In this document: positions 1 to 8,557 of the stretch, piece by piece | Position numbering within the stretch: the first letter of the stretch is position 1 | Layout of the letters: each line of letters begins with the position of its first letter | Source: Streptomyces sp. NBC_00287 | GTDB lineage: Bacteria; Actinomycetota; Actinomycetes; Streptomycetales; Streptomycetaceae | Assembly: GCF_036173105.1 (NCBI RefSeq) | Contig: NZ_CP108053.1 | Coordinates: forward strand, 558,001-622,000 | DNA: 64,000 nucleotides | Direction of reading: 5' to 3' | Program-made: the position numbers and the translations under genes | Notes under the pieces: generated by a model | What the model was told of the DNA's origin: nothing | Databases searched by the model: none | Seen by the model: only the letters and a program-made list of their open reading frames with translations

Positions 1-162
1 GAGCCTGAAGACGCACCACTGGCAGGCGAAGAGGGGAAACGCCCTGTCTGCCACAGTGATGTCGCCGATCGCTGCTACCGGAACGCCGGTCTGTTCGCAC
101 CTGAAGCAGCTCCCGTTCTGCCAGTCGAAACGGCCCCACAACTCACCCGGCCTCAAACCCAT
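1..162 (-). CDS. Unrecognised small protein, cut by the left window edge
   Basis: Reading leftward from an ATG at 162, with GGGAGG nine bases upstream, the frame stays open for 54 codons to the window edge. It begins MGLRPGELWGRFDW and has the Cys-containing stretches FRCEQTG and FACQWC, which could form a small metal-binding fold. I do not recognise the family. Its start lies inside the last codons of the preceding leftward frame (stop at 153-155), as in translationally coupled genes. The missing 3' end prevents a better call. Confidence 0.5.
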   Translation of the reverse strand, partial: MGLRPGELWGRFDWQNGSCFRCEQTGVPVAAIGDITVADRAFPLFACQWCVFRL

Positions 163-843
163 GTCCGACCGCCTCCCGGGAGATGCGGCCTCGGGTGGCC
201 GCCGACGAGGGGCAGAAAGATGACGGGACGGGCGTGCCACACGAAGGAGTGCGGTTCCGCCGTGAGCGGCAGCGTGAAGTCCGCTCCCTGCTTCAAGGCG
301 GAGGCGGCGTTACGCCATCCCTGGTCGCGTAGGTCCACAAGCGGGTCGATGAACGCCGGTTCGACGGCCGAGGCGATGATGCGGATCTGGATTCGGGCCC
401 ATCGGACGGCTGAGGCGGGGGTCTGCTGTGCGGCCGAGCTGATGCGCCGACCGTCAGCGTGACGCCACTCGCACCAGAAGCCTGGTTCGGGCCCGCAGGC
501 GGCACGCGTACGCGCCGACGAGCGGTGAAGCAGCATGGGATGGTCAGGGCGCATGGCTGTCTTCCACTGTGTACACCCACAGCAGACGGCGGGTCAGGCC
601 GGCCACGTCCGCATGAACAAGAATGTGCTGTCCCTGACGGCGGGGTCCTCTTCGGCGCCCACCTTCTCGCCGAGAAGGAGGGCCACTGCTCGGTGATCGC
701 CGTCGTCCTGACGTTGATGTCCTCGGGGGAAAGGTGCTCAGCTCCATCTTCAGTGTTGCGTCGGTGCTGTCCCCGATCAGCTCCGTGTCGATGGGCGAGC
801 AGTCGACGGCTGGAGCCTTGCGTTCGTAGGTCACGGTGGCCAT
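153..843 (-). pseudogene. Broken leftward gene(s) of unknown function
   Basis: A good start is seen at 843: ATG preceded by GGAGGGGAG, reading MATVTYERKAPAVDCSPIDT. After about 40 codons the protein-like reading moves to another frame near 730, and no single frame crosses 500-750. From about 500 to 153 a different leftward frame again looks like protein (for example AVRWARIQIRIIASAVEPAF) and stops at 153. The simplest reading is one or two genes broken by frameshifts; sequencing error is the alternative. The family is not recognised. Nothing else convincing is encoded between 850 and 1040. Confidence 0.35.
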
Positions 844-1041
844 CACGCATCTCCCCTCCGTACCGCAACCTTGGGCGGCTGCCTCGGATGCTCGGGTTCG
901 AAGACGACCGTAGAGCGGCCGTCACCCAAGCCCCAAGAAGATTGCGCGAGTTTGCAGCAAGCTGATTGACGGGCTCGAATGCCTCCTCGACCATCGTCGT
1001 GTCGCGCAAACCTGAGCAAGGCAGCAGACAGGAGAACGACC

Positions 1042-1461
1042 ATGAAGCTACGGTTCCTTGGTAAGAACTCCACAGTCGGCGACTGCCCGACCCTGTACGC
1101 CACAGACCGGGACACCTACCTCGTCCAGGGCTGGAAGATCTTCGCGAACGACCTGTTGATGCAACTCGACATCTCCGAGGGGGAGACGGCGGTGGAGGTG
1201 CCTACGGAGCTGTTCGAGCACCTCACGAAAGACGGCCTGCCGGCCGGGGAGATCAAGCGCCTCGACGACCCGATCATGATCCTGACACCCGGCGGTACGT
1301 TCGTCGTCCAGGGCCGCGAGGTGACTGACCCCGAGGCCGTGACCCAGATGGAGATTCCGGACTACGAGACCGTGGTCGAGGTTCCCAAGGCCGCGATCAC
1401 CGCCCTACTGGAGGAACCGCGTGGAGCTGATCTCCAGCGCCGAGCGCAACCAGCTCTTTGA
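1042..1461 (+). CDS. Hypothetical protein, partner of a DUF6879 gene
   Basis: This 139-residue protein starts at the ATG with GGAG seven bases upstream (MKLRFLGKNSTVGDCPTLYA). It has no signal peptide or membrane segment. Two halves resemble each other: TYLVQGWKI followed by VEVPTELFEHL, and TFVVQGREV followed by VEVPKAAITAL. That suggests an internal duplication of a roughly 50-residue beta-rich unit. Its end overlaps the start of the DUF6879 gene by 41 bases, so the two are co-translated. Such small proteins often accompany DUF6879 and XRE/DUF5753 genes in Streptomyces; the function is unknown. Confidence 0.75.
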   Translation: MKLRFLGKNSTVGDCPTLYATDRDTYLVQGWKIFANDLLMQLDISEGETAVEVPTELFEHLTKDGLPAGEIKRLDDPIMILTPGGTFVVQGREVTDPEAVTQMEIPDYETVVEVPKAAITALLEEPRGADLQRRAQPAL

Positions 1462-1945
1462 GAGCTTCGCGCAGGACGCATTCCATCTGGAGCTGCGGGA
1501 CGACTACTCCGTCCCCGCCGAGGACAGTCCGTTCCCGAGCTGGCTGCGCGGCGAGGCCGTCGACTACTCCTACATGGAACCGTGGACGCAGCTCATGCGG
1601 CGCGTCACCGGGGATGGGAAAACCGTCCGACGCGTCCGCGTGGTCACGGAGCCGCACACTCCCTACATCCAATGGGAGCACGCCACCACCACCCTCAACG
1701 AGAAGGCAGGCGAACAGATTCGCTGGCTGCCCCGACACCGCTTGCCCGAGAGCGTCAAGTTCCCCGTGGGAGGCAACGACTGGTGGTTGTACGACGACCG
1801 CCTTCTCGCCGTGGGCCACTTCGACTCCGACGGCAGAGTCCTCGGATCGGAGATCGTCGAAGACCCGGACATCGTGGCCGAGTGTGTGCGCCTGCGGGAC
1901 CTCCTGTGGGCCGCCGCCATCCCCCACCCCGAGTACAAGCCCTGA
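1421..1945 (+). CDS. DUF6879 family protein
   Basis: This 174-residue soluble protein starts at GTG 1421 with GGAGG six bases upstream. The central stretch VRRVRVVTEPHTPYIQWEH, then GEQIRWLPR and NDWWLYDDRL, is the signature I associate with DUF6879, a streptomycete family of unknown biochemical role that usually sits beside an XRE regulator. It overlaps the preceding gene by 41 bases and is followed after seven bases by the XRE gene, so the four genes 1042-3001 form one transcription unit. Family membership is from memory of the motif; no function can be inferred. Confidence 0.75.
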   Translation: MELISSAERNQLFESFAQDAFHLELRDDYSVPAEDSPFPSWLRGEAVDYSYMEPWTQLMRRVTGDGKTVRRVRVVTEPHTPYIQWEHATTTLNEKAGEQIRWLPRHRLPESVKFPVGGNDWWLYDDRLLAVGHFDSDGRVLGSEIVEDPDIVAECVRLRDLLWAAAIPHPEYKP

Positions 1946-1952
1946 CCGACCC

Positions 1953-2807
1953 GTGACCACGCAAGTAGAAGAGGCACTGCAAGCGCTCGGTGCCCGGCTG
2001 TGCGGCTTCCGCAAGGACGCCGGCTTCACCAGCGGCCGGGCATTCGCGCGTGCCACCTCGTGGCAGGAGTCGAAGGTCTCCCGCATCGAGAACGGCAAGC
2101 AGCGCCCCAGCGAGGACGACATCCGCGTCTGGTGCGAGATGACCGGCCAGGGCGACCAACTGGGGGACTTGGTCGCGATCGTCCGCCATGTCGACGAGCT
2201 GTGGCTCGAGTGGCGCCGACAACTCCAGACCGGCGTCGAAAAGCGGCAGCGCCAAGCCATTCCGGTGTACGCCAAGACCAAGGTCTTCCGCATCTGGCAC
2301 CCCACGGTCGTCTGGGGCACCCTTCAGACCGCGGATTACGCTGCCGAAGTCTTTCAGCAGGGCGTCAGCTACTACGAGATTCCCAACGACGCCGAAGCGG
2401 CCGTGGCGAAGCGCCTGGAGCGGCAGCAGTACCTGTACCAGGGCGAACGCATCTTCAACGTTCTGCTCGGCGAACAGGCCCTGTACACCAACTTCGGGGG
2501 CCCGGAAGTGATGAGGGGGCAACTTGACCGCCTCCTGGCCGTGATGAGGCTCCCCCGCCTCAGCCTGGGCATTGTCCCCAGGTCGGCGCCAACCTCCATA
2601 TGGCCGGGCAACGCGTTCTCGATGTTCGATGACCGGCTCGTCCTCGTCGAGACCTACTCGGCGGAGCTCTCCGTCACGCAGCCCCGAGAAATCGAGCTGT
2701 ACACCAAGGCGTTCGCCCTCTTGAAACAGTCAGCGGTCTACGGCACCGCCGTCCGAGACCTCATCTCCAAAGCAATCCAGCACTTCGATCAGATGCCGAG
2801 CGACTAG
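1953..2807 (+). CDS. XRE-type regulator with DUF5753 domain
   Basis: A 284-residue DNA-binding protein. Residues about 8-65 form a Cro/C1 helix-turn-helix (SWQESKVSRIENGKQRPSED); about 95-275 is the DUF5753 domain (ERQQYLYQ, LLGEQALYTNFGG, LSLGIVPRS, FSMFDDRLVLVETYSAE). This architecture is the WhiJ-like regulator class, which in Streptomyces pairs with small DUF397/BldB-type proteins. The start is GTG 1953, seven bases after the DUF6879 stop. No good Shine-Dalgarno is seen, so translational coupling is likely. The next gene is the expected DUF397 partner. Its target is unknown. Confidence 0.9.
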   Translation: MTTQVEEALQALGARLCGFRKDAGFTSGRAFARATSWQESKVSRIENGKQRPSEDDIRVWCEMTGQGDQLGDLVAIVRHVDELWLEWRRQLQTGVEKRQRQAIPVYAKTKVFRIWHPTVVWGTLQTADYAAEVFQQGVSYYEIPNDAEAAVAKRLERQQYLYQGERIFNVLLGEQALYTNFGGPEVMRGQLDRLLAVMRLPRLSLGIVPRSAPTSIWPGNAFSMFDDRLVLVETYSAELSVTQPREIELYTKAFALLKQSAVYGTAVRDLISKAIQHFDQMPSD

Positions 2808-2818
2808 GAGAGCGCGCC

Positions 2819-3001
2819 ATGCAGCCCATGACCCTCAACTGGCGAACCAGCTCCTACACAGAGACACAGAACTGCGTTGAAGTGGCCGACAACGACCCTG
2901 AGCACGTGCTGGTTCGAGACACGAAGGCGCGCGATCGGGGAATGCTGGCCGTCCAGCGAGGCAGCTGGGCGGCATTCGTCGAGTACGCCAAGGACGCGTA
3001 G
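2819..3001 (+). CDS. DUF397 small protein, partner of the XRE/DUF5753 regulator
   Basis: A 60-residue protein with the DUF397 pattern: W-R-T-S-S-Y near the start, NCVEVA, VLVRDTK, then W-x-x-F near the end (SWAAFVEYAKDA). AGGAG overlapping the regulator's stop codon serves the ATG at 2819. In known WhiJ-type pairs the small DUF397 protein modulates the XRE protein. Here the adjacency and the 11-base gap support the same pairing, which is inference. Confidence 0.9.
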   Translation: MQPMTLNWRTSSYTETQNCVEVADNDPEHVLVRDTKARDRGMLAVQRGSWAAFVEYAKDA

Positions 3002-3090
3002 CCCTGGCTGCCTTGCCTACGATGCCCGCGAAATGCCCAGCTGTTCAATCAGGCAACGTCCGCTCTTTCCGAACAGGGAGTCCGTTCAAT

Positions 3091-5004
3091 TCAGTCGGCG
3101 ATCTCGACGCCGTATCCGCGTGCGAGGGCGTCGAGGCCGTGGTCGTAACCCTGACCGACGGCGCGTAGGCGCCAGATCGGGCCCCTGCGGTAGATCTCCG
3201 CGAGCAGCATGGTGCGTTCGGTGGTGGCGGCATCCAGGGTGGCCCGGGCGAGAGGTGCTCCGCTGCTGCCGGGTGCCGCTCCGATCTGGATCGCACCGAC
3301 CGTCCCGAAGGTGGCGGCGCCGTCGATGGCTGCAGCGACGACGACCTTGCGCGTGGCGGGCGGCAGGGAAGCCAGGTCGAGGGCAACGGTCTGTTCGGCG
3401 GGGCCGCCGGTGAGCAGTCGCACAGTCCCGGCCGGGTTCTCTGGAGCTCCGTAGAAGATGAGATCCTCGTCGAACGTGACCTGTTCGTCCTCGTCGAGGA
3501 GGAAGGCGACGACATCGATCTCGTAGCCGGACTGCGGGGCCCAACCGGCGGTGACGTACCACTCTGGCGCAGGTCTGCCGTGCGGCATGGGCAGGTCGAT
3601 GACACCGCCTCTCGGCATCACGTGCGGCTCCTGCGGCCGCAGAGCCGCCTCGACCAAGGCGGGGATGGTCGGAGCCGTGAGCCAGTCGAGGTCGTGCACT
3701 GGGAGTCCGAGGGCGGTGATGCGGCTCATGCGCCGGTCGCTCTCCCCTCCCTTCAGGAGCACAACGTGGGTGACGCTGGCGGACAGGTTGACTGCCGCGG
3801 ACCCGCCTAGCTCGACGACGCGGGCACGAGCCGCCGCGGCATCGGCATGGGGGCCACCGAGCACCAGCACGCGACGCCCCGCCAGAGGCTTGTCCAAGGT
3901 GCCAACGGAGTGCTCCGGTTGGCGCGGAGCGGGTACTGACACACCGGGGGCGGCCATGGGGAGGGCTGCTGCCTGTTCCGGGGCGGGCGCGGCAGAGCTC
4001 GTCACGGGGGCCAACTCCACGGGCCCTACAGCTGTTTCTGCTTCCGGCTCGGCCACCGGGGCGACAGCGATGGCCGTCGCCTCATGCGTTGTCCCCGGCC
4101 ATACGTCGGCCAGCAGCCGCAGGAAGGTGTGCTCGTCGATAACCGGCACGCCTTCGGCGAGTGCGCGTCGGGCCTTTGCCGAACCGGACGCCGGTTCATT
4201 GGTGACCAGCACGCTGGTGTGCCGGCTGACGGAGGTCATCATGTTCAGCCCGGCGGCAACCGCCCGCCCGACCAGCTCCGCCCGGGCATGGACGGTCTCC
4301 CCGGTGATCGCGACCTTCATTCCCTGCAGGAGCGGCCCGCCGGGAGTCAGCTGTCCCGGATTGCGGTAAGCGCAGGGCGTCTTCGGCGGCTTCGGCGTGA
4401 ACTGGGATTCTGCCCGCGGCGGGCAGGTCACCAGCGGCAACGGCAGATCGAGCCGCATCGCCTCGCGCAGTGACGCCCGCAGGATCCCGGCCAGCACACG
4501 GGTGTCGTCCAGCGCATCGTGAGCACGCTGCTGGGGGACGCCGTAGTGGGCGGCGAGGGTGCCGAGCTTCATGTCATCCGTCGGCGGATCCACCTGTCGA
4601 TTCAGAGCCAGGGTGCACAGCCGCTGCGACACCGGTAGCCACATTCGCGCACGGGCGAACTCGTAGGCCAAGAAGTCGTAGTCGAACTGGGCGTTGTGGG
4701 CGACGAGGACCCGGTCCTGAAGCATCGCTCCGATCCGCCCGGCCACTTGGTCGAAGGTCGGCGCACCCTGCAGTCGCTCGACGGTCAGGCCGTGCACCTC
4801 AACCGGCCCCGGATCGCACCCCGGATTGAGCAGTGTCGAGAACTCCCCGGTCTGCTCGCCTTCCGGACCGATCGTGATCACCGCGACGGACAGCACACGA
4901 TCTCGCCGGGCAGTGAGTCCCGACGTCTCCACATCGACCAAGGCCCAGTCGTAAGCGTAGTCGCCCATGGCGGGCACATCGAAGGAGGCGGAGACGAGAC
5001 TCAT
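3091..5004 (-). CDS. DEDDh exonuclease - BRCT - BRCT - TerD fusion protein
   Basis: A 637-residue protein with four parts. Residues 18-178 are a DnaQ-like 3'-5' exonuclease with DVETSGL (D24, E26), HNAQFDYDF (103-111) and HDALDDTR (H162, D167), so the DEDDh set appears complete. About 225-300 is a BRCT domain (LLQGMKVAITGE), and about 372-445 a second BRCT-like unit (LAGRRVLVLGG, VTHVVLL) after a Pro/Ala linker. From 478 to the end is a TerD-type calcium-binding stress domain (YEIDVVAFLLDEDEQV, DLIFYGAPENP). No signal or membrane segment is present. M13 (4968) is an alternative start; neither has a strong ribosome site. A role in DNA damage or stress response is inferred from the domains only. 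Confidence 0.9.
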   Translation of the reverse strand: MSLVSASFDVPAMGDYAYDWALVDVETSGLTARRDRVLSVAVITIGPEGEQTGEFSTLLNPGCDPGPVEVHGLTVERLQGAPTFDQVAGRIGAMLQDRVLVAHNAQFDYDFLAYEFARARMWLPVSQRLCTLALNRQVDPPTDDMKLGTLAAHYGVPQQRAHDALDDTRVLAGILRASLREAMRLDLPLPLVTCPPRAESQFTPKPPKTPCAYRNPGQLTPGGPLLQGMKVAITGETVHARAELVGRAVAAGLNMMTSVSRHTSVLVTNEPASGSAKARRALAEGVPVIDEHTFLRLLADVWPGTTHEATAIAVAPVAEPEAETAVGPVELAPVTSSAAPAPEQAAALPMAAPGVSVPAPRQPEHSVGTLDKPLAGRRVLVLGGPHADAAAARARVVELGGSAAVNLSASVTHVVLLKGGESDRRMSRITALGLPVHDLDWLTAPTIPALVEAALRPQEPHVMPRGGVIDLPMPHGRPAPEWYVTAGWAPQSGYEIDVVAFLLDEDEQVTFDEDLIFYGAPENPAGTVRLLTGGPAEQTVALDLASLPPATRKVVVAAAIDGAATFGTVGAIQIGAAPGSSGAPLARATLDAATTERTMLLAEIYRRGPIWRLRAVGQGYDHGLDALARGYGVEIAD

Positions 5005-5576
5005 GGCGGCAAGGATGATCTGATATCCAGCCCTCGTTCAACCTGTATGCCGATTTGCCCTCATCCAGATGGTCGTGACGAGGCGGTCGTCTAGCGTCGA
5101 CCGCGTCGAGGCCGCCCCGAAACGTCGGGAAGTTTTCGGGAAGAACATCCGCCGAGTGCCGGTCAAAATGGTCTCCAGCCGGACATCCGCTGACTCTTGC
5201 CAGGGGTTCATCGGCATCCGCGAAGCCCATCCGCCAAGCCCGATGAGCCGCCTCTGACCAGCAATAGCGCCCTTCCCGATGAGAGGGCGGAGGCTTGGCG
5301 CCCTCGGCAGAGCTCGAACCTGCGACCAAGCGCTTAGAAGGCGCGTGGGCTTGCACCGGAATGCCTCACGCCCAGGGCAAGGAGGTCCGCGTTCACTGGT
5401 TCACCTGAGGCGATGTTTCTAGATCCCGTTCACACCTCATCCACAGACCCCCGCATACGTCGGCTTCGGTCAGCGGGTGGCTGCTCATGCACGAAGACCC
5501 CGCCCTCAGCTTCTGCTGGTGACAGGGTCTTCCAGTTGCTCAAGCCGGGTGATCTCGGCGGGGGGAGGCCCCGCTC
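5005..5576. other. Non-coding stretch containing a tRNA fragment
   Basis: I see no convincing gene in these 570 bases. The only recognisable item is the 3' half of a tRNA at about 5296-5345 on the minus strand. The short open frame at 5069-5257 has no ribosome site or recognisable content and was not accepted. Confidence 0.6.
5296..5345 (-). repeat. tRNA-Arg(TCT) 3'-half remnant, probable attachment-site scar
   Basis: Read on the minus strand, this stretch has an anticodon loop CTTCTAA closed by GCGC/GCGC, a five-pair T stem around TTCGAGC, the acceptor 3' strand CGAGGGC, a discriminator base and an encoded CCA. The 5' half of a tRNA (acceptor partner, D arm) is absent upstream. A tRNA 3' half is what tRNA-targeting actinomycete integrative elements leave at one end after integration. 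The att interpretation is inference; the partial tRNA structure is seen directly. Confidence 0.65.
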
Positions 5577-6560
5577 CTACCAGCGCCCCTCCACCTGGTC
5601 CTTGATCCGTCGGTCGTAGAGGTCACGGATCGCGGTGAGGGTGGACTTCGGCAGCTCGGGGAGTTCGGCCGCGGCCGCGTTGGCGCGGGCCTGCTCCGGC
5701 GAGCGGGCGCCGGGGATCACCGTGGTCACTCCGGGCTGCTGGATGATCCAGCGCAGGGCGAGCTGGGCGGGGGTGTAGCCGTCCGGGGTGAGGGCGGAGA
5801 ACTCGGCGGCGGCCTCGACGCCGGTCGTGTAGTCCACGCCGGAGAAGGTCTCGCCGACGTCGAAGGACTCGCCGTGCCGGTTGTAGGTGCGGTGGTCGTT
5901 CTCGGGGAAGACGGTGTCCTTGGTGTACTTGCCGGACAGCAGGCCGGAGGCGAGCGGGACGCGGGCGATGATGCCGACGCCCGCCTCCTGGGCGGCCGGG
6001 AGCACCTCGCGCAGGGGCTTCATGCGGAAGGCGTTGAGGATGATCTGCACGCTCGCCACCCCGGGGCGGGCGATCGCGGTGAGCGCCTCCTCGCAGGTCT
6101 CCACGCTCACGCCGTAGGCGGCGATGCGCTCCTCGGCGACGAGGGTGTCCAGGGCGTCGTACACCTCGCCCGTGGAGTAGACGGGCGTCGGCGGGCAGTG
6201 CAGCTGCACGAGGTCGATCCGGTCGACGCCGAGGTTGCGGCGGGAACGGTCGTTCCAGGCGCGGAAGTTGTCCAGGACGTAGTTCTCGGGGATCTGGTCG
6301 ACCCGGCGGCCCATCTTGGTGGCGACCATGACGTGCAGATCGGGCCGGCCGCGCAGGAAGCCGGCGATGGTCTCCTCGCTGCGGCCGTCGCCGTAGACGT
6401 CGGCGGTGTCGAAGAAGGTCACCCCCGCCTCGGCCGCCGCCTCCAGTACCGCGAGTGCTTCCTTGTCGTCCACGTCGCCCCAGTCGGCACCCAGTTGCCA
6501 GGTGCCGAGACCGACCACGGATGCGTGCTGCTGCGACCTGCCGAATGTGCGCTCGTCCAT
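5577..6560 (-). CDS. Aldo/keto reductase
   Basis: A 327-residue NADPH-dependent oxidoreductase of the aldo/keto reductase superfamily, a cytoplasmic TIM barrel. The catalytic tetrad is visible: D and Y in FFDTADVYGDGRSEE, K in ATKMGRR and H in LVQLHCPP. The C-terminal cofactor loop VIPGARSPEQARAN is also present. Length is normal. It follows the flavin monooxygenase gene after four bases on the same strand, so the two form an operon and may act on a common aromatic or carbonyl substrate, which cannot be named from sequence. Confidence 0.92.
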   Translation of the reverse strand: MDERTFGRSQQHASVVGLGTWQLGADWGDVDDKEALAVLEAAAEAGVTFFDTADVYGDGRSEETIAGFLRGRPDLHVMVATKMGRRVDQIPENYVLDNFRAWNDRSRRNLGVDRIDLVQLHCPPTPVYSTGEVYDALDTLVAEERIAAYGVSVETCEEALTAIARPGVASVQIILNAFRMKPLREVLPAAQEAGVGIIARVPLASGLLSGKYTKDTVFPENDHRTYNRHGESFDVGETFSGVDYTTGVEAAAEFSALTPDGYTPAQLALRWIIQQPGVTTVIPGARSPEQARANAAAAELPELPKSTLTAIRDLYDRRIKDQVEGRW

Positions 6561-6564
6561 GGCA

Positions 6565-7803
6565 TCAGTCTGTCACTCGCGGATCGCTCCGCTCGCGCGC
6601 GGTCAGCGTCCTGGCGTGGACCGTGCGCGCGACCTTCGGGCCCAGCCAGCGCTTGAGGCGGCGCAGTGCCTCCAGCTGTCCCGCCGCCTTGTCGAGGCGG
6701 TAGTAGAGCTGGGGCGGGACGTACGGCAGCAGGGGCGAGTGCCGCTGGCCGAGCAGTGCGAACATGTGCTCGGGAGGCAGCTGGATGTAGCGCGGCAGGT
6801 TCTCGTACCACTGGGCGCTGTAGCGGGCCGCGCTCTGGACGGGGAGCAGGGCCTGCTTGCGCTGCCGTTCGTACTGGGCGAGGGCCCGCGGGAGGGCGGT
6901 GTGCTCGCGCAGCGCTCCGGCCAGCGCGATGGCGTCCTCCAGGGCGAGGGTGGTGCCGGCGCCGATGGAGTAGTGGGTGGTGTGGGCGGCGTCGCCGAGC
7001 AGGACGAGGTTGTCGCGGTACCAGGTGCGGTTGGTCAGCGTGCGGAAGTTCAGCCAGGGGGAGCTGCCGTCGTCCGGTGACCTGCCGATCAGTGCGTGGC
7101 CGTCCAGCGTGTCGGCGAACAGCTTCTCCAGCAGGGCGAGGCTCTCCGCCTCGTCGGCGCCGTCGAGGCCGAGTCCGGTGAAGGTCTCGGGGGCGCATTC
7201 GACGACGCAGGTGCTGCGGTCGGGGCCGAAGCCGTAGCCGTAGGCCCAGATCCAGCCGTGGTCGGTTTCCACGAAGGCGAAGGTGAAGGCGTCGAAGACC
7301 TTGGTGGTGCCGAGCCAGATGTAGTGGTTGCGGCCGGGTCGGAGTTCGCTGCCGAAGTGGCCGGCGTGGTGGGTGCGCAGCGCGCTGTGGACTCCGTCGC
7401 TCGCGACGACCAGGTCGGCTCCGGCGGGCGGGTCGGCCGCGTCGATCTCGTGCTCGTACTCCAGGCGTACGCCGAGGGAGCGGGCGCGCGCGGCGAGGAG
7501 CTCCAGCAGCCGGTGGCGGCCGATTCCGAAGCCCTCGTCGCCGCTGTGACGCGTCGCCAGGTCCCTTACCCGGGCGACGCCTTCGTTCCAGTTGACCGAG
7601 TGGTCGGCGATGGCGCGTGCCGACTCGGGGTCGTATGCGTGGAGCTTGTCGAGCAGTCCGCGCCAGTAGGTGACGCCCCAGCCGTACGTCGACCCCTCCG
7701 GGTTGCGTTCGTGGACGGTGATGTCGTGGGACGGGTCCTGCAGCTTCAGCAGGATCGAGAGGTACAGGCCCGCGGGCCCGCCTCCGACACAGTCGACCTT
7801 CAC
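6565..7803 (-). CDS. FAD-dependent aromatic monooxygenase, salicylyl-CoA hydroxylase-like
   Basis: A group A flavoprotein monooxygenase of about 412 residues. It has the N-terminal dinucleotide fold GGGPAGLYLS, the DG-type motif VASDGVHSALR and the FAD ribityl motif GDAAHTTHYSIGAGTTLALE. These features, with GWGVTYW near the start, resemble the salicylyl-CoA 5-hydroxylase / anthraniloyl-CoA monooxygenase group. I chose GTG 7803 because AAGGGG lies five bases before it; GTG 7809 abuts the ribosome site. It is first in an operon with the aldo/keto reductase and divergent from melC1. The substrate assignment is tentative. Confidence 0.85.
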   Translation of the reverse strand: MKVDCVGGGPAGLYLSILLKLQDPSHDITVHERNPEGSTYGWGVTYWRGLLDKLHAYDPESARAIADHSVNWNEGVARVRDLATRHSGDEGFGIGRHRLLELLAARARSLGVRLEYEHEIDAADPPAGADLVVASDGVHSALRTHHAGHFGSELRPGRNHYIWLGTTKVFDAFTFAFVETDHGWIWAYGYGFGPDRSTCVVECAPETFTGLGLDGADEAESLALLEKLFADTLDGHALIGRSPDDGSSPWLNFRTLTNRTWYRDNLVLLGDAAHTTHYSIGAGTTLALEDAIALAGALREHTALPRALAQYERQRKQALLPVQSAARYSAQWYENLPRYIQLPPEHMFALLGQRHSPLLPYVPPQLYYRLDKAAGQLEALRRLKRWLGPKVARTVHARTLTARERSDPRVTD

Positions 7804-8148
7804 GCGCACCCCTTGGAATCACTCAAAGCGATCATTTCGAAACGGAGAGTAGCAGCGGGCGAGCTCGTGATCCGGCTTCCGGATCGCGTCAGTTTCCCGG
7901 AGTGACCCAGGCCACCGGCGGCACGCCAGTCCGCGAAAGACCACCCGGATCAGGGGTCACGGAAGAAGGAATTGCCCGTTCCGGGGAACACCCTGCCCCC
8001 GGGACGGCAAGATCATCTCTGTTCAACCTTGCATGACATGTGGGTAATTGTCCGGATCGTAGCCAACCAGTCCTGAGGGATTTCTCCCGGTCTCGGCCCT
8101 CCCGATAGGCATACGGAGTCACCAGCCGAACCGAACCGGGAGATCCGT
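7804..8148. promoter_or_regulatory. Divergent intergenic region between the monooxygenase and melC operons
   Basis: No gene is seen in these 345 bases, which must hold promoters for both divergent operons. On the plus strand TTGCAT near 8030, followed 17 bases later by CCGGAT, is a weak sigma-70-like candidate for melC1. No terminator or strong repeat is visible. Confidence 0.35.
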
Positions 8149-8523
8149 ATGCCGGAACTCAGCCGTCGCCGCGCGCTCACCGCCGCGGCCGCCCTCGCCG
8201 CCGCCTCCGGAGCCGCCACCCTCGCCGCCCCCACCGCCCGGGCCGCCGGCCACCACCCCGGCTCCTCCCCCGCGCCCTTCGACGAGGTCTACAAAGGCCG
8301 CCGGATACAGGGCCGGGCCCGCTCGGGCGGCGGGCACCACGACCACGGCGGGGGCTATGCCGTGTTCGTCGACGGGGTGGAGCTGCATGTGATGCGCAAT
8401 GCCGACGGCAGCTGGATCAGCGTCGTCAGCCACTACGACCCGGTGACCACCCCGCGCGCCGCCGCGCGCGCCGCGGTGGACGAGCTCCAGGGCGCCGCGC
8501 TGTTGCCGCTCCCCGCCAACTGA
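8149..8523 (+). CDS. melC1: Tyrosinase copper-transfer chaperone MelC1
   Basis: A 124-residue caddie protein that delivers copper to the apo-tyrosinase and carries it out of the cell. A twin-arginine signal ([15 protein letters not shown]) spans about residues 5-33. The mature part has a His-rich stretch ([10 protein letters not shown]) and the conserved [24 protein letters not shown] segment in two parts. It begins at ATG 8149 after GGGAG. It lies 34 bases upstream of the tyrosinase gene, the standard melC operon order. MelC2 has no signal of its own, so export depends on this partner. Confidence 0.96.
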   Translation: MPELSRRRALTAAAALAAASGAATLAAPTARAAGHHPGSSPAPFDEVYKGRRIQGRARSGGGHHDHGGGYAVFVDGVELHVMRNADGSWISVVSHYDPVTTPRAAARAAVDELQGAALLPLPAN

Positions 8524-8557
8524 CCTGCCCCTCAAGCACTTTCTGGAGCCTTCGCAC

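Noticed and set aside
5069..5257. Short open frame between the TerD fusion gene and the tRNA fragment
   Set aside because: No ribosome site, no recognisable content and biased composition only.
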